Source of the DNA: Lachnospiraceae bacterium | GTDB lineage: Bacteria > Bacillota > Clostridia > Lachnospirales > Lachnospiraceae | Assembly (NCBI GenBank): GCA_017465095.1 | Contig: JAFTWX010000090.1 | Coordinates: forward strand, 1-53,493 | Direction of reading: 5' to 3' | Length of the DNA: 53,493 nucleotides | Part shown: positions 8,132 through 16,312 of the stretch, one piece after another | Numbering within the stretch: position 1 is the stretch's first letter | How the letters are laid out: each line of letters begins with the position of its first letter | Program-made: the position numbers and the translations under genes | The notes under the pieces: model-generated | Told to the model about the DNA's origin: nothing | The model's database searches: none | The model's input: only the letters and a program-made list of their open reading frames with translations

Positions 8132-8963
8132 AATTTTGAACCTCCTCAATAATATTGTTCGGGGTAGACGCCCCAGCGGTAATTCCCACCAGTTTTGCAG
8201 ATTTAGGTATATCTTCTAAATGCAAGTCATCCAGTGTCTGTATGAAATACGTGTTCTCACATTCCTTCTTGCAAATCTCGTACAGTTTGCGCGAGTTGGA
8301 ACTGTGAGTACCGCCTATCACGATCATAACATCCACGCGCGATGCAATGTTTCGCGCTTCCGTCTGTCGCTCTTCTGTTGCGTTACAGATTGTATTCACA
8401 ACAATTATATCATAACCTTTTTTCTCAAAAATTTCAACTAAATCTTTAAATTTATTGTAGTTAAATGTCGTTTGCGAAACAATGCATATTTTCTGCCCTT
8501 TTTCCGCCTCAAAATTTTGCGCTTCGGAAACAGATTCAATCACTACCGGAGCACTGACTGACCATCCGCAAATGCCTTGCACTTCCGGGTGCTCTTTGTT
8601 TCCGATAATGACAATCAGATACCCCTCTTTACTTCTTTCCTCCACAATACGATGAATCTTTTTCACGAAAGGACAGGTTGCATCTACACATTTATTCCCG
8701 TACTTCTCTATTTTCTCGCAGACTTCTCTTTCTACCCCGTGGGAACGTATTACGATTGTTCCCTCTTTTGTTCCTGCCAGTTCCTCATCGCTTTGCAGAA
8801 CACAAACACCTTTTTTCTCCAAATCTTTCACAACTTCTTCATTGTGTATAATCGGTCCGTAGGTGTAAATTTTATCACCGGATTCGATTTGCTGATACAC
8901 GGTATCTACCGCCCGCTTCACACCGAAACAAAAACCGGCCGACTTTGCCAATATCACTTCCAT
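8112..8963 (-). CDS. ispH: 4-hydroxy-3-methylbut-2-enyl diphosphate reductase
   Basis: IspH performs the last step of the MEP isoprenoid pathway, reducing HMBPP to IPP and DMAPP with a [4Fe-4S] cluster. The 283-residue protein shows all three cluster cysteines: KSAGFCFGVKRAV near residue 12, DATCPFVKKIH near residue 96 and VNTICNATEERQ near residue 191. HNEEVV, IRSHGVE and GGTHSSNSRKLY match conserved substrate-binding regions. Start at 8963 follows AAAGGA; the longer frame to 9062 overlaps cmk and is rejected. It lies 49 bases after cmk, and its end overlaps the S1 gene in another frame. Confidence 0.95.
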   Translation of the reverse strand: MEVILAKSAGFCFGVKRAVDTVYQQIESGDKIYTYGPIIHNEEVVKDLEKKGVCVLQSDEELAGTKEGTIVIRSHGVEREVCEKIEKYGNKCVDATCPFVKKIHRIVEERSKEGYLIVIIGNKEHPEVQGICGWSVSAPVVIESVSEAQNFEAEKGQKICIVSQTTFNYNKFKDLVEIFEKKGYDIIVVNTICNATEERQTEARNIASRVDVMIVIGGTHSSNSRKLYEICKKECENTYFIQTLDDLHLEDIPKSAKLVGITAGASTPNNIIEEVQNYVRINF

Positions 8964-9012
8964 TGCAAATTCCTTTCCTGTCACATCTTTTCTGCCGGCC
9001 CCTATGCCATGA

Positions 9013-9678
9013 CTACATCTTGGCACGGGCAAGGCTGCAGATAGCTTCCACCACTTCATCAATTGTCATATCCGAAGAATCCACGAGCTGCGCATCCTCC
9101 GCCTGCTTGAGCGGTGAATGTTCTCTTGTCATATCTCTGTTATCCCTCTCGATAATATCTGCTTCAATCTGAGCAAGATCACATGTAAGCCCTTTTGCTT
9201 CCAATTCTTTGAAACGTCTCATGGCACGCACCTTGGATGACGCGGTCAAATATACTTTAACATCCGCATTCGGAAGTACGCAGGTACCGATATCCCTTCC
9301 GTCCATGATAACGTCCGTTTCCGCCGCAAGCTTTTTCTGTAATTCCACCAGCTTCTCGCGGAGTTTCGGATTGGCCGAACTTACCGAAGCCATATTTCCG
9401 ACTTCTTCCGTGCGGATAAATCCGTTGACATTTTCTCCGTTCAAAAGCACAATCTGCTCTCCGTTTTCATAGCGAATGGAAATATCTGCCTCCTGACATT
9501 TTGTTCCGATGGCTTCCTTGTCCTCCTGGTCCACATTATTTTTCAAAAGAAACAGTGCCATAGCCCGGTACATTGCACCGGTATCCACATAAATGAATCC
9601 AAGTTCCTTTGCCACCTTTTTTGCTATCGTACTCTTACCGGCTCCTGCCGGTCCGTCAATTGCCACATTAAAACTCAT
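9013..9678 (-). CDS. cmk: Cytidylate kinase
   Basis: Cmk phosphorylates CMP and dCMP with ATP. The 221-residue protein has the P-loop GPAGAGKST near residue 9, the DTGAMYRA nucleotide-binding helix near residue 34, MDGRDIGTCVLP near residue 125 and RDNRDMTREHSPLKQAEDA near residue 180. Start at 9678 follows AAGGAGAT; the longer frame runs into the flavoprotein gene. The order cmk-ispH-S1 is conserved in Clostridia. A second, more distant cytidylate-kinase-like gene lies at 25708-26334. Confidence 0.95.
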   Translation of the reverse strand: MSFNVAIDGPAGAGKSTIAKKVAKELGFIYVDTGAMYRAMALFLLKNNVDQEDKEAIGTKCQEADISIRYENGEQIVLLNGENVNGFIRTEEVGNMASVSSANPKLREKLVELQKKLAAETDVIMDGRDIGTCVLPNADVKVYLTASSKVRAMRRFKELEAKGLTCDLAQIEADIIERDNRDMTREHSPLKQAEDAQLVDSSDMTIDEVVEAICSLARAKM

Positions 9679-9697
9679 ACGTATCTCCTTTTCTCTG

Positions 9698-10924
9698 TTA
9701 CATGTTGCTTCCTGCCAGATATCCCGTTGACCATGCAATCTGCAAATTAAAGCCGCCGGTCAAGGCGTCCACATCCATACATTCTCCGGCAAAATACAAT
9801 CTCTGTACTCTCTTAGACTCCATCGTGGACGGGTTGATATCTTTTACGCTGATTCCGCCCTGAGTGATAATTGCATCTTTAAAATCTGCCGTATCATAGA
9901 CCGTAAGCGGAAGATTTTTTAAAAGCGTCCCGAAAGAAAGCCGCTCCGCTCTCGTCAGTTCATTGGCCTTTTTCTCCGGTGAAATACCGGACAATTCTAT
10001 TACGACCGGAATAAGTCCCGACGGCAACAAATCCGAAAGCGCATTTTTAAATTGCTTGTTTTTTGCGCTTTCCAAATCACGGAGGATTCGTTTGTCAAGC
10101 TGCTCCGGAGTCAATGCCGGTTTTAAATCAATAGTTAGCATAAGCTCACTTTTTTTTAAGTGCTTTGTAATCTTGCTGCTGGCACTTAAAATCAGCGGAC
10201 CGCTCACTCCAAAATGCGTGAACAGCATTTCTCCGAATCCTTCATACAATGTCTTCTTTCCGTTTTTAATTTTTGCGGAAACATTGCGCAGGGAAAGTCC
10301 CATAAGTTCATGGCACCACACTTCCCGGGTCCTGAGCGGTACAAGAGCCGGATAAAGTTCTGTCACCTTATGCCCTGTTTCATCTGCCATCCGAAGTCCG
10401 CTGTCGTCAGCCCCTGTCAACGGATAGGAAACACCGCCGGTAGCGAGAAGAACATTATCTGCTTTGATTTCTTTTCCGTCTGACAATTTAATTCCTTCAC
10501 AGACGCCGTCTGTAACAAGCAGACTTTTTACCTTGCTGTTTAAATGTACCTCTACACCGAGACGGCGCATCTCGTACTCAAGTGCCCTTATAATATCGGA
10601 GGAATGATCACTCTTCGGAAATACCCGGTTTCCTCTCTCCGTCTTTAGTTCCACTCCGATCTCCTCGAAAAAATCCATACAGGCTCCTGCATCAAAATCA
10701 TAAAAAGCGCTGTATAAAAATTTGGGATTGGAAATGACATTGGAAAGTAAATCTTCGCAGTCTGTATTGTTTGTCACATTACATCTGCCTTTTCCTGTTA
10801 TAAACAATTTTTTGCCGAGTTTTTCGTTCTGTTCGTACAATTTCACACGATTCCCCCGACGTGCTGCAATGACCGCAGCCATCATACCGGCTGCTCCGCC
10901 ACCGATTACAATGCTATTTTTCAT
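9698..10924 (-). CDS. HI0933/YhiN-family flavoprotein
   Basis: This 408-residue protein is a Rossmann-fold FAD enzyme of the HI0933 family (often annotated as aminoacetone oxidase-like or BaiN-like). The N-terminus has the FAD dinucleotide motif VIGGGAAGMMAAVIAARRG, then KLGKKLFITGKGRCNVTN near residue 42, and ends in LYFAGECMDVDALTGGFNLQ, the FAD-contact motif of the family. The physiological reaction is not established for most members. It starts four bases after the rpiR stop with its AAAGGA site inside the rpiR end, so the two are coupled. It lies 19 bases before the cmk start. Confidence 0.9.
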   Translation of the reverse strand: MKNSIVIGGGAAGMMAAVIAARRGNRVKLYEQNEKLGKKLFITGKGRCNVTNNTDCEDLLSNVISNPKFLYSAFYDFDAGACMDFFEEIGVELKTERGNRVFPKSDHSSDIIRALEYEMRRLGVEVHLNSKVKSLLVTDGVCEGIKLSDGKEIKADNVLLATGGVSYPLTGADDSGLRMADETGHKVTELYPALVPLRTREVWCHELMGLSLRNVSAKIKNGKKTLYEGFGEMLFTHFGVSGPLILSASSKITKHLKKSELMLTIDLKPALTPEQLDKRILRDLESAKNKQFKNALSDLLPSGLIPVVIELSGISPEKKANELTRAERLSFGTLLKNLPLTVYDTADFKDAIITQGGISVKDINPSTMESKRVQRLYFAGECMDVDALTGGFNLQIAWSTGYLAGSNM

Positions 10925-10928
10925 ATAT

Positions 10929-11846
10929 TTATTCCTTTGTCAGAGAATTATCCAAAATCGGTTCATCATCAATAAAATTAATTTCATCATTGAGATATAC
11001 CTGATAATCTCCCCAAACTCTCTCCAGTTCTTTCAAGTTATCTCTCGTTGCATCCGGCGATTTGACACAAAGTGCCACCACAAGCGCATTGATCAGACTC
11101 AGCGGTGCCACAAGCGAATCCACGATGGAAAGCATATCACTTCTTGCAAGCAAATTGCAGGAAGAATATAAACTCATCGGCGAATGCTCTGTATCTGTAA
11201 TCGAGATCACTTTCGCATTTCTGTCTCTTGCAAATTCCATCGCCTTCAAGGTTCTCATGGAATAGCGCGGAAAACTGATGCCGATTACCACATCCTCATC
11301 ACTGACGCGAATCATCTGCTCAAACAATTCTGTCATGGAAGTTGTCCGCAGCATAATGACATCACCGCGAATCATGGACAAATAAAATCCCAAAAAGTTG
11401 GCAAGCGGTTCACAGCTTCGCAGTCCGACCACATAGACATGCTTTGCTTCCAATATAGTATCAACCGCAAGTTCAAAAGAAACCGGATCCAAATGTTCCA
11501 TGGTATGGGAAATCTTATCCATATCCGCCTGTAAAACGGACATGACAAGTTCCGACTGAGAACTATTTCCGTATTTTACCCCAACCTTCTGTACACTGCT
11601 CCATTTCCCCTGGACCCATTCTTCCAGTGCTTTCTGAAATTCCGGGTATCCGTTGTATCCGAGAACGGAGGCAAAACGGACAACCGTCGATTCACTGACA
11701 TTAATCTCTGCACCGAGTTTCGCTGCCGTCATAAACACAGCCGTATCATAATATTCCGTAATATAGTCTGCTATTTTTTTCTGCCCCTTACTCATCTTCG
11801 GGTACTTCATTTCTATTCTGGCAATAATATCCACTGTTTTTTGCAT
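10929..11846 (-). CDS. MurR/RpiR-family transcriptional regulator
   Basis: The 305-residue protein has the family's N-terminal helix-turn-helix (KMSKGQKKIADYI near residue 16, then VSESTVVRFASVLGYNGYPEF near residue 50, of which SESTVVRF is the recognition helix). A C-terminal SIS sugar-phosphate binding domain spans about residues 115-255, with VYVVGLRSCEPLANF and GISFPRYSMRTLKAMEFA as landmarks. Such regulators respond to phosphosugars. No sugar gene is adjacent, so the target is unclear. Start at 11846 follows GGGGG with seven bases spacing. It lies between tetR and the flavoprotein gene in one transcript direction. Confidence 0.9.
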   Translation of the reverse strand: MQKTVDIIARIEMKYPKMSKGQKKIADYITEYYDTAVFMTAAKLGAEINVSESTVVRFASVLGYNGYPEFQKALEEWVQGKWSSVQKVGVKYGNSSQSELVMSVLQADMDKISHTMEHLDPVSFELAVDTILEAKHVYVVGLRSCEPLANFLGFYLSMIRGDVIMLRTTSMTELFEQMIRVSDEDVVIGISFPRYSMRTLKAMEFARDRNAKVISITDTEHSPMSLYSSCNLLARSDMLSIVDSLVAPLSLINALVVALCVKSPDATRDNLKELERVWGDYQVYLNDEINFIDDEPILDNSLTKE

Positions 11847-11864
11847 ATGCTAACCCCCGGCTTT

Positions 11865-12422
11865 CTACGATGCGCTGCTTACATACGTTTCACGAAGCAG
11901 ACGGATTGTTTCATCCTCCGGAAGATCATAGTCTCCCGTAATAGCCATGCTGGCTGCTCCATGGATAAAAATCCACATCTTCATAAAAAGTTCACCCGGA
12001 TCTTTCACCCCCAAAGATTTTGCACGGGCTATCTCTTTCATAAACGCTCCTGTGGATCCGTTTAAAAGTTCATACAGACTTTTTCCGTATCTTTCTTTTG
12101 ACAGGAACAAGAGGCAGAACAACTGAGACTGTTTCACAGCAAAGTCGATATATGCCATCCCAAAACGAACAAACGGCTTGTCCTCCTCGGAATGCTGACT
12201 GCAGTAATTTCCGTAGAAATCCGAAAACTCCTGAATCGCCATTTCAAACACATCCTTATGCAGCTGTTCCATATTCTCGTAAATGCGGAAAATCGGCTGT
12301 GTCGAACAACCTGCTTTGTCTGCAAGTTTTCTTGCGGTAACACTGTCAATCCCTTCACTTTCGGCGATTTCAAACGCCGCTTTTTTAATCATTTCTTTTG
12401 TAATACTGATTTTTCTTGCCAT
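11865..12422 (-). CDS. TetR-family transcriptional regulator
   Basis: The 185-residue protein has a TetR N-terminal DNA-binding domain: ITKEMIKKAAFEIAESEG (helix 1), SVTARKLADKAGCSTQPIFRIY near residue 30 (helix-turn-helix, with CSTQPIFRIYEN as recognition helix). The C-terminal part is helical and ligand-binding, without a motif I can assign. Start at 12422 follows GAGGTG with seven bases spacing. Its promoter overlaps a 14-bp palindrome that also occurs three times in the promoter of the upstream thioesterase gene, so it very likely represses itself and the thioesterase, with an acyl or acyl-CoA ligand as a plausible signal. Confidence 0.88.
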   Translation of the reverse strand: MARKISITKEMIKKAAFEIAESEGIDSVTARKLADKAGCSTQPIFRIYENMEQLHKDVFEMAIQEFSDFYGNYCSQHSEEDKPFVRFGMAYIDFAVKQSQLFCLLFLSKERYGKSLYELLNGSTGAFMKEIARAKSLGVKDPGELFMKMWIFIHGAASMAITGDYDLPEDETIRLLRETYVSSAS

Positions 12423-12464
12423 CTTTTTCACCTCATAAAAACAGACCAAAATAACTTATGTATC

Positions 12465-12478
12465 ATAACACTTGTTAT
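12465..12478. promoter_or_regulatory. TetR operator over the tetR -10 element
   Basis: ATAACA-CT-TGTTAT is a perfect 6+2+6 palindrome overlapping two bases of the tetR -10 element (12477-12482). The same sequence, with at most one arm change, occurs at 12984, 13007 and 13030. Confidence 0.75.
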
Positions 12479-12505
12479 TCTAGTCTATTTTTGAGTTTTT
12501 GTCAA
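12477..12505 (-). promoter_or_regulatory. tetR promoter
   Basis: On the minus strand TTGACA (12505-12500) and TAGAAT (12482-12477) are separated by 17 bases. This gives tetR and the genes below it a strong promoter independent of the thioesterase gene. Confidence 0.75.
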
Positions 12506-12534
12506 TATTATGTGAACCTATTTTTTTATTGTTT

Positions 12535-12954
12535 TCAAGAAATACTGCTAACAAAGCGCTCATATATATCCGGGTGTACTTTCTTTATGTTGACCGGCAT
12601 CAAATTCGAATCCACAAATCCGTGTTCCGATTCTCCCGTGGCATGCAGCTCTCCGGTATCCGCTTTATATACTTCATAGGTGACACTGAACTTAACTCCC
12701 TTGAACCCTTGTAAATTCAACACAATCCGAAAGGTATCGCCATAGCGGAATGCTTTTTTATATTTGCAGGAAACACCGAGTACCGGAATAAGAAGTCCTC
12801 TTCTTTCCATTTCATCGTACGGCAACCCGATCTGCTCCAAAAAATCAATGCGTGCTTCCTCAAACCAACGGATATAATTTGAGTGATGGATGATCCCCAT
12901 CTGATCCGTCTCGTAATAATAGGTTTTTCTCTCATACGGTTTGTAGTCTTTCAT
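12535..12954 (-). CDS. 4-hydroxybenzoyl-CoA thioesterase-like (YbgC/FadM) protein
   Basis: This 139-residue protein is a hotdog-fold acyl-CoA thioesterase. The conserved catalytic segment YYETDQMGIIHHSNYIRWFE near residue 10 contains the Asp of the 4HBT family, and RYGDTFRI near residue 63 and GESEHGFVD near residue 110 match the fold. It hydrolyses an acyl-CoA; chain length cannot be read. Start at 12954 is preceded by GGAGG at 11 bases; an ATG at 12990 lies inside an operator and is rejected. Three tandem TetR operators occupy its promoter and leader, and tetR is the next gene. Confidence 0.88.
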   Translation of the reverse strand: MKDYKPYERKTYYYETDQMGIIHHSNYIRWFEEARIDFLEQIGLPYDEMERRGLLIPVLGVSCKYKKAFRYGDTFRIVLNLQGFKGVKFSVTYEVYKADTGELHATGESEHGFVDSNLMPVNIKKVHPDIYERFVSSIS

Positions 12955-12983
12955 CCCCTTATTTTCCTCCTTTTTTGACGACA

Positions 12984-12997
12984 ATAACATTTGTTAC
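12984..12997. promoter_or_regulatory. TetR operator copy A (thioesterase leader)
   Basis: ATAACA-TT-TGTTAC, one arm base changed from the perfect palindrome at 12465. It lies between the thioesterase promoter and start codon. Confidence 0.7.
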
Positions 12998-13006
12998 CGG
13001 AAGGCC

Positions 13007-13020
13007 GTAACACCTGTTAT
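13007..13020. promoter_or_regulatory. TetR operator copy B
   Basis: GTAACA-CC-TGTTAT, exactly 23 bases from copy A and 23 from copy C, so the three sites lie on roughly the same face of the DNA helix. Confidence 0.7.
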
Positions 13021-13029
13021 AAACCATTC

Positions 13030-13043
13030 GTAACATTCGTTAT
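13030..13043. promoter_or_regulatory. TetR operator copy C over the thioesterase -10
   Basis: GTAACA-TT-CGTTAT overlaps the -10 element at 13039-13044. Binding here would directly block RNA polymerase, as at the tetR promoter. Confidence 0.7.
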
Positions 13044-13067
13044 ATTTCTTTTTGCGCAGACATTCAA
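13039..13067 (-). promoter_or_regulatory. Thioesterase gene promoter
   Basis: On the minus strand TTGAAT (13067-13062) and TATAAC (13044-13039) are 17 bases apart. Operator C covers the -10 element; operators A and B follow downstream of the start point. Confidence 0.65.
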
Positions 13068-13199
13068 AAAAGTCCAAATAACGCACGTTTTTCCTTCATC
13101 CGCATAAAACGGGCATTTTCAGCTGTTTTTATCCTGCAAAATGTCCTTCATTTTCCTTGTATAGTGTAACAACTTTTGTATCCTTTTGCAAGAAAAGGA

Positions 13200-13241
13200 G
13201 CAAAACAAAAAGAGCTCCTGCACGCAATATGCAAGAGCTCT
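13200..13241 (-). terminator. Terminator of the decarboxylase operon
   Basis: On the minus strand AGAGCTCTTGCA pairs with TGCAGGAGCTCT (one mismatch) around a seven-base loop at 13241-13211 and is followed by TTTTTGTTTTG. It lies 31 bases after the oadA stop and ends the five-gene operon. Confidence 0.88.
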
Positions 13242-13271
13242 TATGCTGTTTTCATATCATCTTATCGGAGA

Positions 13272-14693
13272 TTATACCGGATATGCACCGTTTGCAGTGT
13301 CAGCTTTTGATAAATCTACTTTATCCTGCTGTGCCTTACGATACTTGAAGAAGTCTACAGCAACCTGTGGGAAGAGAGCGTATGACAATACGTCTTCATC
13401 CTGCTGTTTCCATTCTTTCATTTCTGATTCCAGTTTTTCCATTTCGTTTTCGATAAGGTCAGCCGGACGACATGTAATTCTTTCTTCACCCGGAATAACT
13501 TTGTCGATAACTTCCTGACTCATCGGTTTTACAGTCTGACCATATTTTCCGCGTAATACGTCTTTTGTCTGGTCAGTTGCCATTTTGTATCTCTCTCCCA
13601 TAAGAACGTTAAATACAGCCTGTGTACCAACGATCTGTGAAGAAGGAGTTACGAGTGGCGGTTCACCGAGGTCCTTACGAACTGCAGGGATTTCTTTTAA
13701 TACATCGTAGTATTTATCTTCTGCATTCTGCTCTTTTAACTGGCTAACCATGTTAGAAAGCATTCCGCCCGGTACCTGGTATAACAATGTCTTGATATCA
13801 ACACCCATTACCTTCGGATTTAAGAGACCGGATGCTAAGCACTCATCTCTGTACGGTCTGAAGTAATCAGCGATTTCTGCAAGTAAGTTCTGATCGAATC
13901 CTGTGTCGTACTCTGTACCCTTGAATGTCTCAACCATAACTTCTGTTTCCGGCTGAGAAGTACCGAGAGCGAATGGACTCATAGCACAGTCGATAACATC
14001 TACACCTGCTTCTACTGCCTTTAAGTATGTCATAGAAGCAACACCTGATGTGTAGTGTGTATGTAACTGAATCGGAAGTTTTGTTACTTCCTTCATAGAT
14101 TTCACAAGCTCAGCTGCTTTGTATGGTACTAAAAGACCAGCCATATCCTTGATACAGATAGAATCTGCACCCATCTCTTCGATCTTCTTAGCCATGTCTG
14201 TCCAGTATTCCATTGTGTAAGCATCGCCGAGTGTGTAAGAAAGAGCGATCTGTGCATGACCTCTTCCTTCACGCTGTTTGATTTTGTTTGTAGAATTAAC
14301 TGCTGCTTCTAAGTTACGAAGGTCATTTAAGCAATCGAAAATACGAATGATATCGATACCGTTTGCAACAGATCTTTCAACGAAAGCATCTACAACGTCG
14401 TCAGCGTACGGTCTGTAACCTAAAATGTTCTGTCCTCTGAATAACATCTGAAGAGGTGTGTTCGGACATCCGTCTTTAATTTTACGAAGTCTGTCCCATG
14501 GATCTTCCTTTAAGAAACGAAGGGAAGCATCAAATGTTGCACCACCCCAGCACTCAAGAGAATTGTATCCTACTTTGTCAAGCTTCTCTAAAATAGGAAG
14601 CATGAATTCTGTTGGCATTCTTGTTGCGATCAATGACTGATGCGCATCACGTAATATGGTTTCGGTAATTTTTACCGGTCTTTTTTCTGCCAT
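13272..14693 (-). CDS. oadA: Oxaloacetate decarboxylase alpha / pyruvate carboxylase B-type carboxyltransferase
   Basis: This 473-residue protein is the keto-acid carboxyltransferase that moves CO2 between oxaloacetate/pyruvate and biotin. The TIM-barrel metal site is visible: TILRDAHQSLIATRM near residue 13, SICIKDMAGLL near residue 177 (the Lys expected to be carbamylated) and QLHTHYTSG near residue 208 (HxH). Classic OadA proteins continue to about 590 residues with a biotinyl domain; this one ends before it, and the biotin domain is encoded separately at 15922-16293. A good GGAGG site precedes the ATG. It is the last gene of the operon, 31 bases after oadB. Confidence 0.9.
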   Translation of the reverse strand: MAEKRPVKITETILRDAHQSLIATRMPTEFMLPILEKLDKVGYNSLECWGGATFDASLRFLKEDPWDRLRKIKDGCPNTPLQMLFRGQNILGYRPYADDVVDAFVERSVANGIDIIRIFDCLNDLRNLEAAVNSTNKIKQREGRGHAQIALSYTLGDAYTMEYWTDMAKKIEEMGADSICIKDMAGLLVPYKAAELVKSMKEVTKLPIQLHTHYTSGVASMTYLKAVEAGVDVIDCAMSPFALGTSQPETEVMVETFKGTEYDTGFDQNLLAEIADYFRPYRDECLASGLLNPKVMGVDIKTLLYQVPGGMLSNMVSQLKEQNAEDKYYDVLKEIPAVRKDLGEPPLVTPSSQIVGTQAVFNVLMGERYKMATDQTKDVLRGKYGQTVKPMSQEVIDKVIPGEERITCRPADLIENEMEKLESEMKEWKQQDEDVLSYALFPQVAVDFFKYRKAQQDKVDLSKADTANGAYPV

Positions 14694-14724
14694 TTATTTT
14701 TCCTCCTGTTTTTATCAATTAAAT

Positions 14725-15876
14725 TTAGAATACTCCGAATACAGCCATGAATGTTCCGGCTGCAACGGCTGTACCGATAACTCCGGCAACGTTAGGTCCC
14801 ATCGCATGCATGAGAAGGAAGTTGGTCGGATCTGCCTCCGCACCGACCTTCTGGGAAACACGCGCTGCCATTGGAACTGCGGAAACTCCGGCAGAACCGA
14901 TCAGTGGGTTAACCTTACCTTTTGTCATAACGCACATAAGCTTACCGAACAATACCCCGGCTGCAGTACCGAAGCAGAATGCTGCAAGACCGAGAATAAC
15001 GATTTTAATCGTATCCCAGTTAAGGAACGCTTCTGCACTTGTCGTAGCACCAACGGATGTTCCGAGTAAGATAACTACGATGTACATAAGAGCATTGGAT
15101 GCGGTTTCTGTCAGCTGACGAACCACTCCGGACTCTCTGAATAAGTTACCGAGCATCAGCATACCTACAAGCGGAGCTGTGGTCGGAAGAATTAATGATA
15201 CAACGATTGTAACAATAATCGGGAAAAGAATTCTTTCCAGTTTTGTAACCGGACGAAGCTGACCCATTTTGATTTTACGTTCTTTTTCTGTTGTAAGCAA
15301 CTTCATAATCGGCGGCTGGATAATCGGCACGAGGGACATATAAGAATATGCCGCCACGGCGATCGGTCCCATAAGAGCTGTCTGTCCCAATTTACCCGCA
15401 AGGAAAATGGACGTCGGACCGTCAGCACCACCGATGATAGAAATAGCTGCTGCAGCTTTATCATTGAATCCCATGGCAATTGCTCCAAAGTAAGCTGCGA
15501 AAATACCGAACTGAGCTGCTGCACCGAGCAGGAAGCTCTTCGGGTTTGCGATGAGCGGACCAAAGTCTGTCATCGCACCTACACCCATAAAGATGAGGGA
15601 TGGCATGATAGCCCATTCATCTAAAAGATAGAAATAGTACAAAAGACCACCGACTCCGTTTGGAGAATCTTCAATACTCATCATGATGTCCGGATAAATA
15701 TTTACCAGGAGCATACCGAATGCAATCGGAACTAAGAGAAGTGGTTCAAACTCATGTCGAATGGCAAGATACAAGAATACACATGCCACTGCAATCATTG
15801 CATAGTTACCGACTGTAAGATTGAAGAAAGCCGTCTGATGTACAAGATTATCTAACGTAGTAATAATGTAATCCAT
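14725..15876 (-). CDS. oadB: Sodium-pumping decarboxylase beta subunit (OadB family)
   Basis: OadB is the integral membrane subunit that decarboxylates carboxybiotin and couples it to Na+ export. The 383-residue protein has about nine to eleven hydrophobic segments and clear family motifs: MGVGAMTDFGPLIANPKS near residue 96, SIIGGADGPTSIF near residue 148 (with the Asp implicated in Na+ and proton transfer) and the C-terminal MHAMGPNVAGVIGTAVAAG. AGGAGG precedes the ATG. It lies between the biotin carrier and oadA. Confidence 0.95.
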   Translation of the reverse strand: MDYIITTLDNLVHQTAFFNLTVGNYAMIAVACVFLYLAIRHEFEPLLLVPIAFGMLLVNIYPDIMMSIEDSPNGVGGLLYYFYLLDEWAIMPSLIFMGVGAMTDFGPLIANPKSFLLGAAAQFGIFAAYFGAIAMGFNDKAAAAISIIGGADGPTSIFLAGKLGQTALMGPIAVAAYSYMSLVPIIQPPIMKLLTTEKERKIKMGQLRPVTKLERILFPIIVTIVVSLILPTTAPLVGMLMLGNLFRESGVVRQLTETASNALMYIVVILLGTSVGATTSAEAFLNWDTIKIVILGLAAFCFGTAAGVLFGKLMCVMTKGKVNPLIGSAGVSAVPMAARVSQKVGAEADPTNFLLMHAMGPNVAGVIGTAVAAGTFMAVFGVF

Positions 15877-15921
15877 TTGTCGACCTCCTGTTATTTGTCG
15901 TTTGCTTTAACCAAAGACGTA

Positions 15922-16293
15922 TTAATTTAATGTTGCAAGAGTAGCACCTGCTTCTACTGCATCGCCGACTGCTACGTCAATGCTTGCTACTGTACCGTCC
16001 TGAGGAGCAACAACAGGGATCTCCATCTTCATAGCTTCAAGAATGATAACTGTGTCACCTTTCTTTACCGCCTGACCAACATTTGCTTCTACTTTGAACA
16101 CTTTACCTGCTGCACCTGCTTCGATTTTAACAGATCCCGCACCGCCTGCTGCTGCCGGAGCTGCTGCCGGAGCTGCCTTCGGAGCTGCTTTCGGAGCTGC
16201 CTTAGGAGCTGCTGCAACAGCACCTGAAGTAGCGCCTTCTTCAACTACTACATCGTATACGTTTCCGTTCACGGTAATTGTATAATTTTTCAT
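15922..16293 (-). CDS. Biotin carboxyl carrier protein
   Basis: This 123-residue protein is the mobile biotin carrier of the complex. The biotinylation motif EAMKMEI lies near residue 88, where the second Lys-side Met-Lys-Met core carries biotin. Residues 23-50 form a flexible linker of repeated Ala-Pro-Lys units (KAAPKAAPKAAPAAAP), as in OadA and MmdC linkers. It replaces the biotin domain missing from the separate oadA product. AGGAGG precedes the ATG; the gene lies 19 bases after the OadG-type gene. Confidence 0.95.
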   Translation of the reverse strand: MKNYTITVNGNVYDVVVEEGATSGAVAAAPKAAPKAAPKAAPAAAPAAAGGAGSVKIEAGAAGKVFKVEANVGQAVKKGDTVIILEAMKMEIPVVAPQDGTVASIDVAVGDAVEAGATLATLN

Positions 16294-16312
16294 CTTAATT
16301 TCCTCCTGTTAA

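Noticed and set aside
9679..9738. N-terminal extension of cmk
   Set aside because: It overlaps the flavoprotein gene and lacks a start signal; the P-loop position fits the start at 9678.
12955..12990. Longer start for the thioesterase at 12990
   Set aside because: That ATG lies within a TetR operator and has no ribosome binding site.
13272..14693. oadA truncated by a frameshift because its biotin domain is missing
   Set aside because: A complete biotin carrier gene with a linker lies in the same operon, so the split is normal for this arrangement.
16094..16285. Plus-strand Ala-rich open frame
   Set aside because: It is the opposite strand of the Ala-Pro-Lys linker of the biotin carrier; no ribosome binding site.
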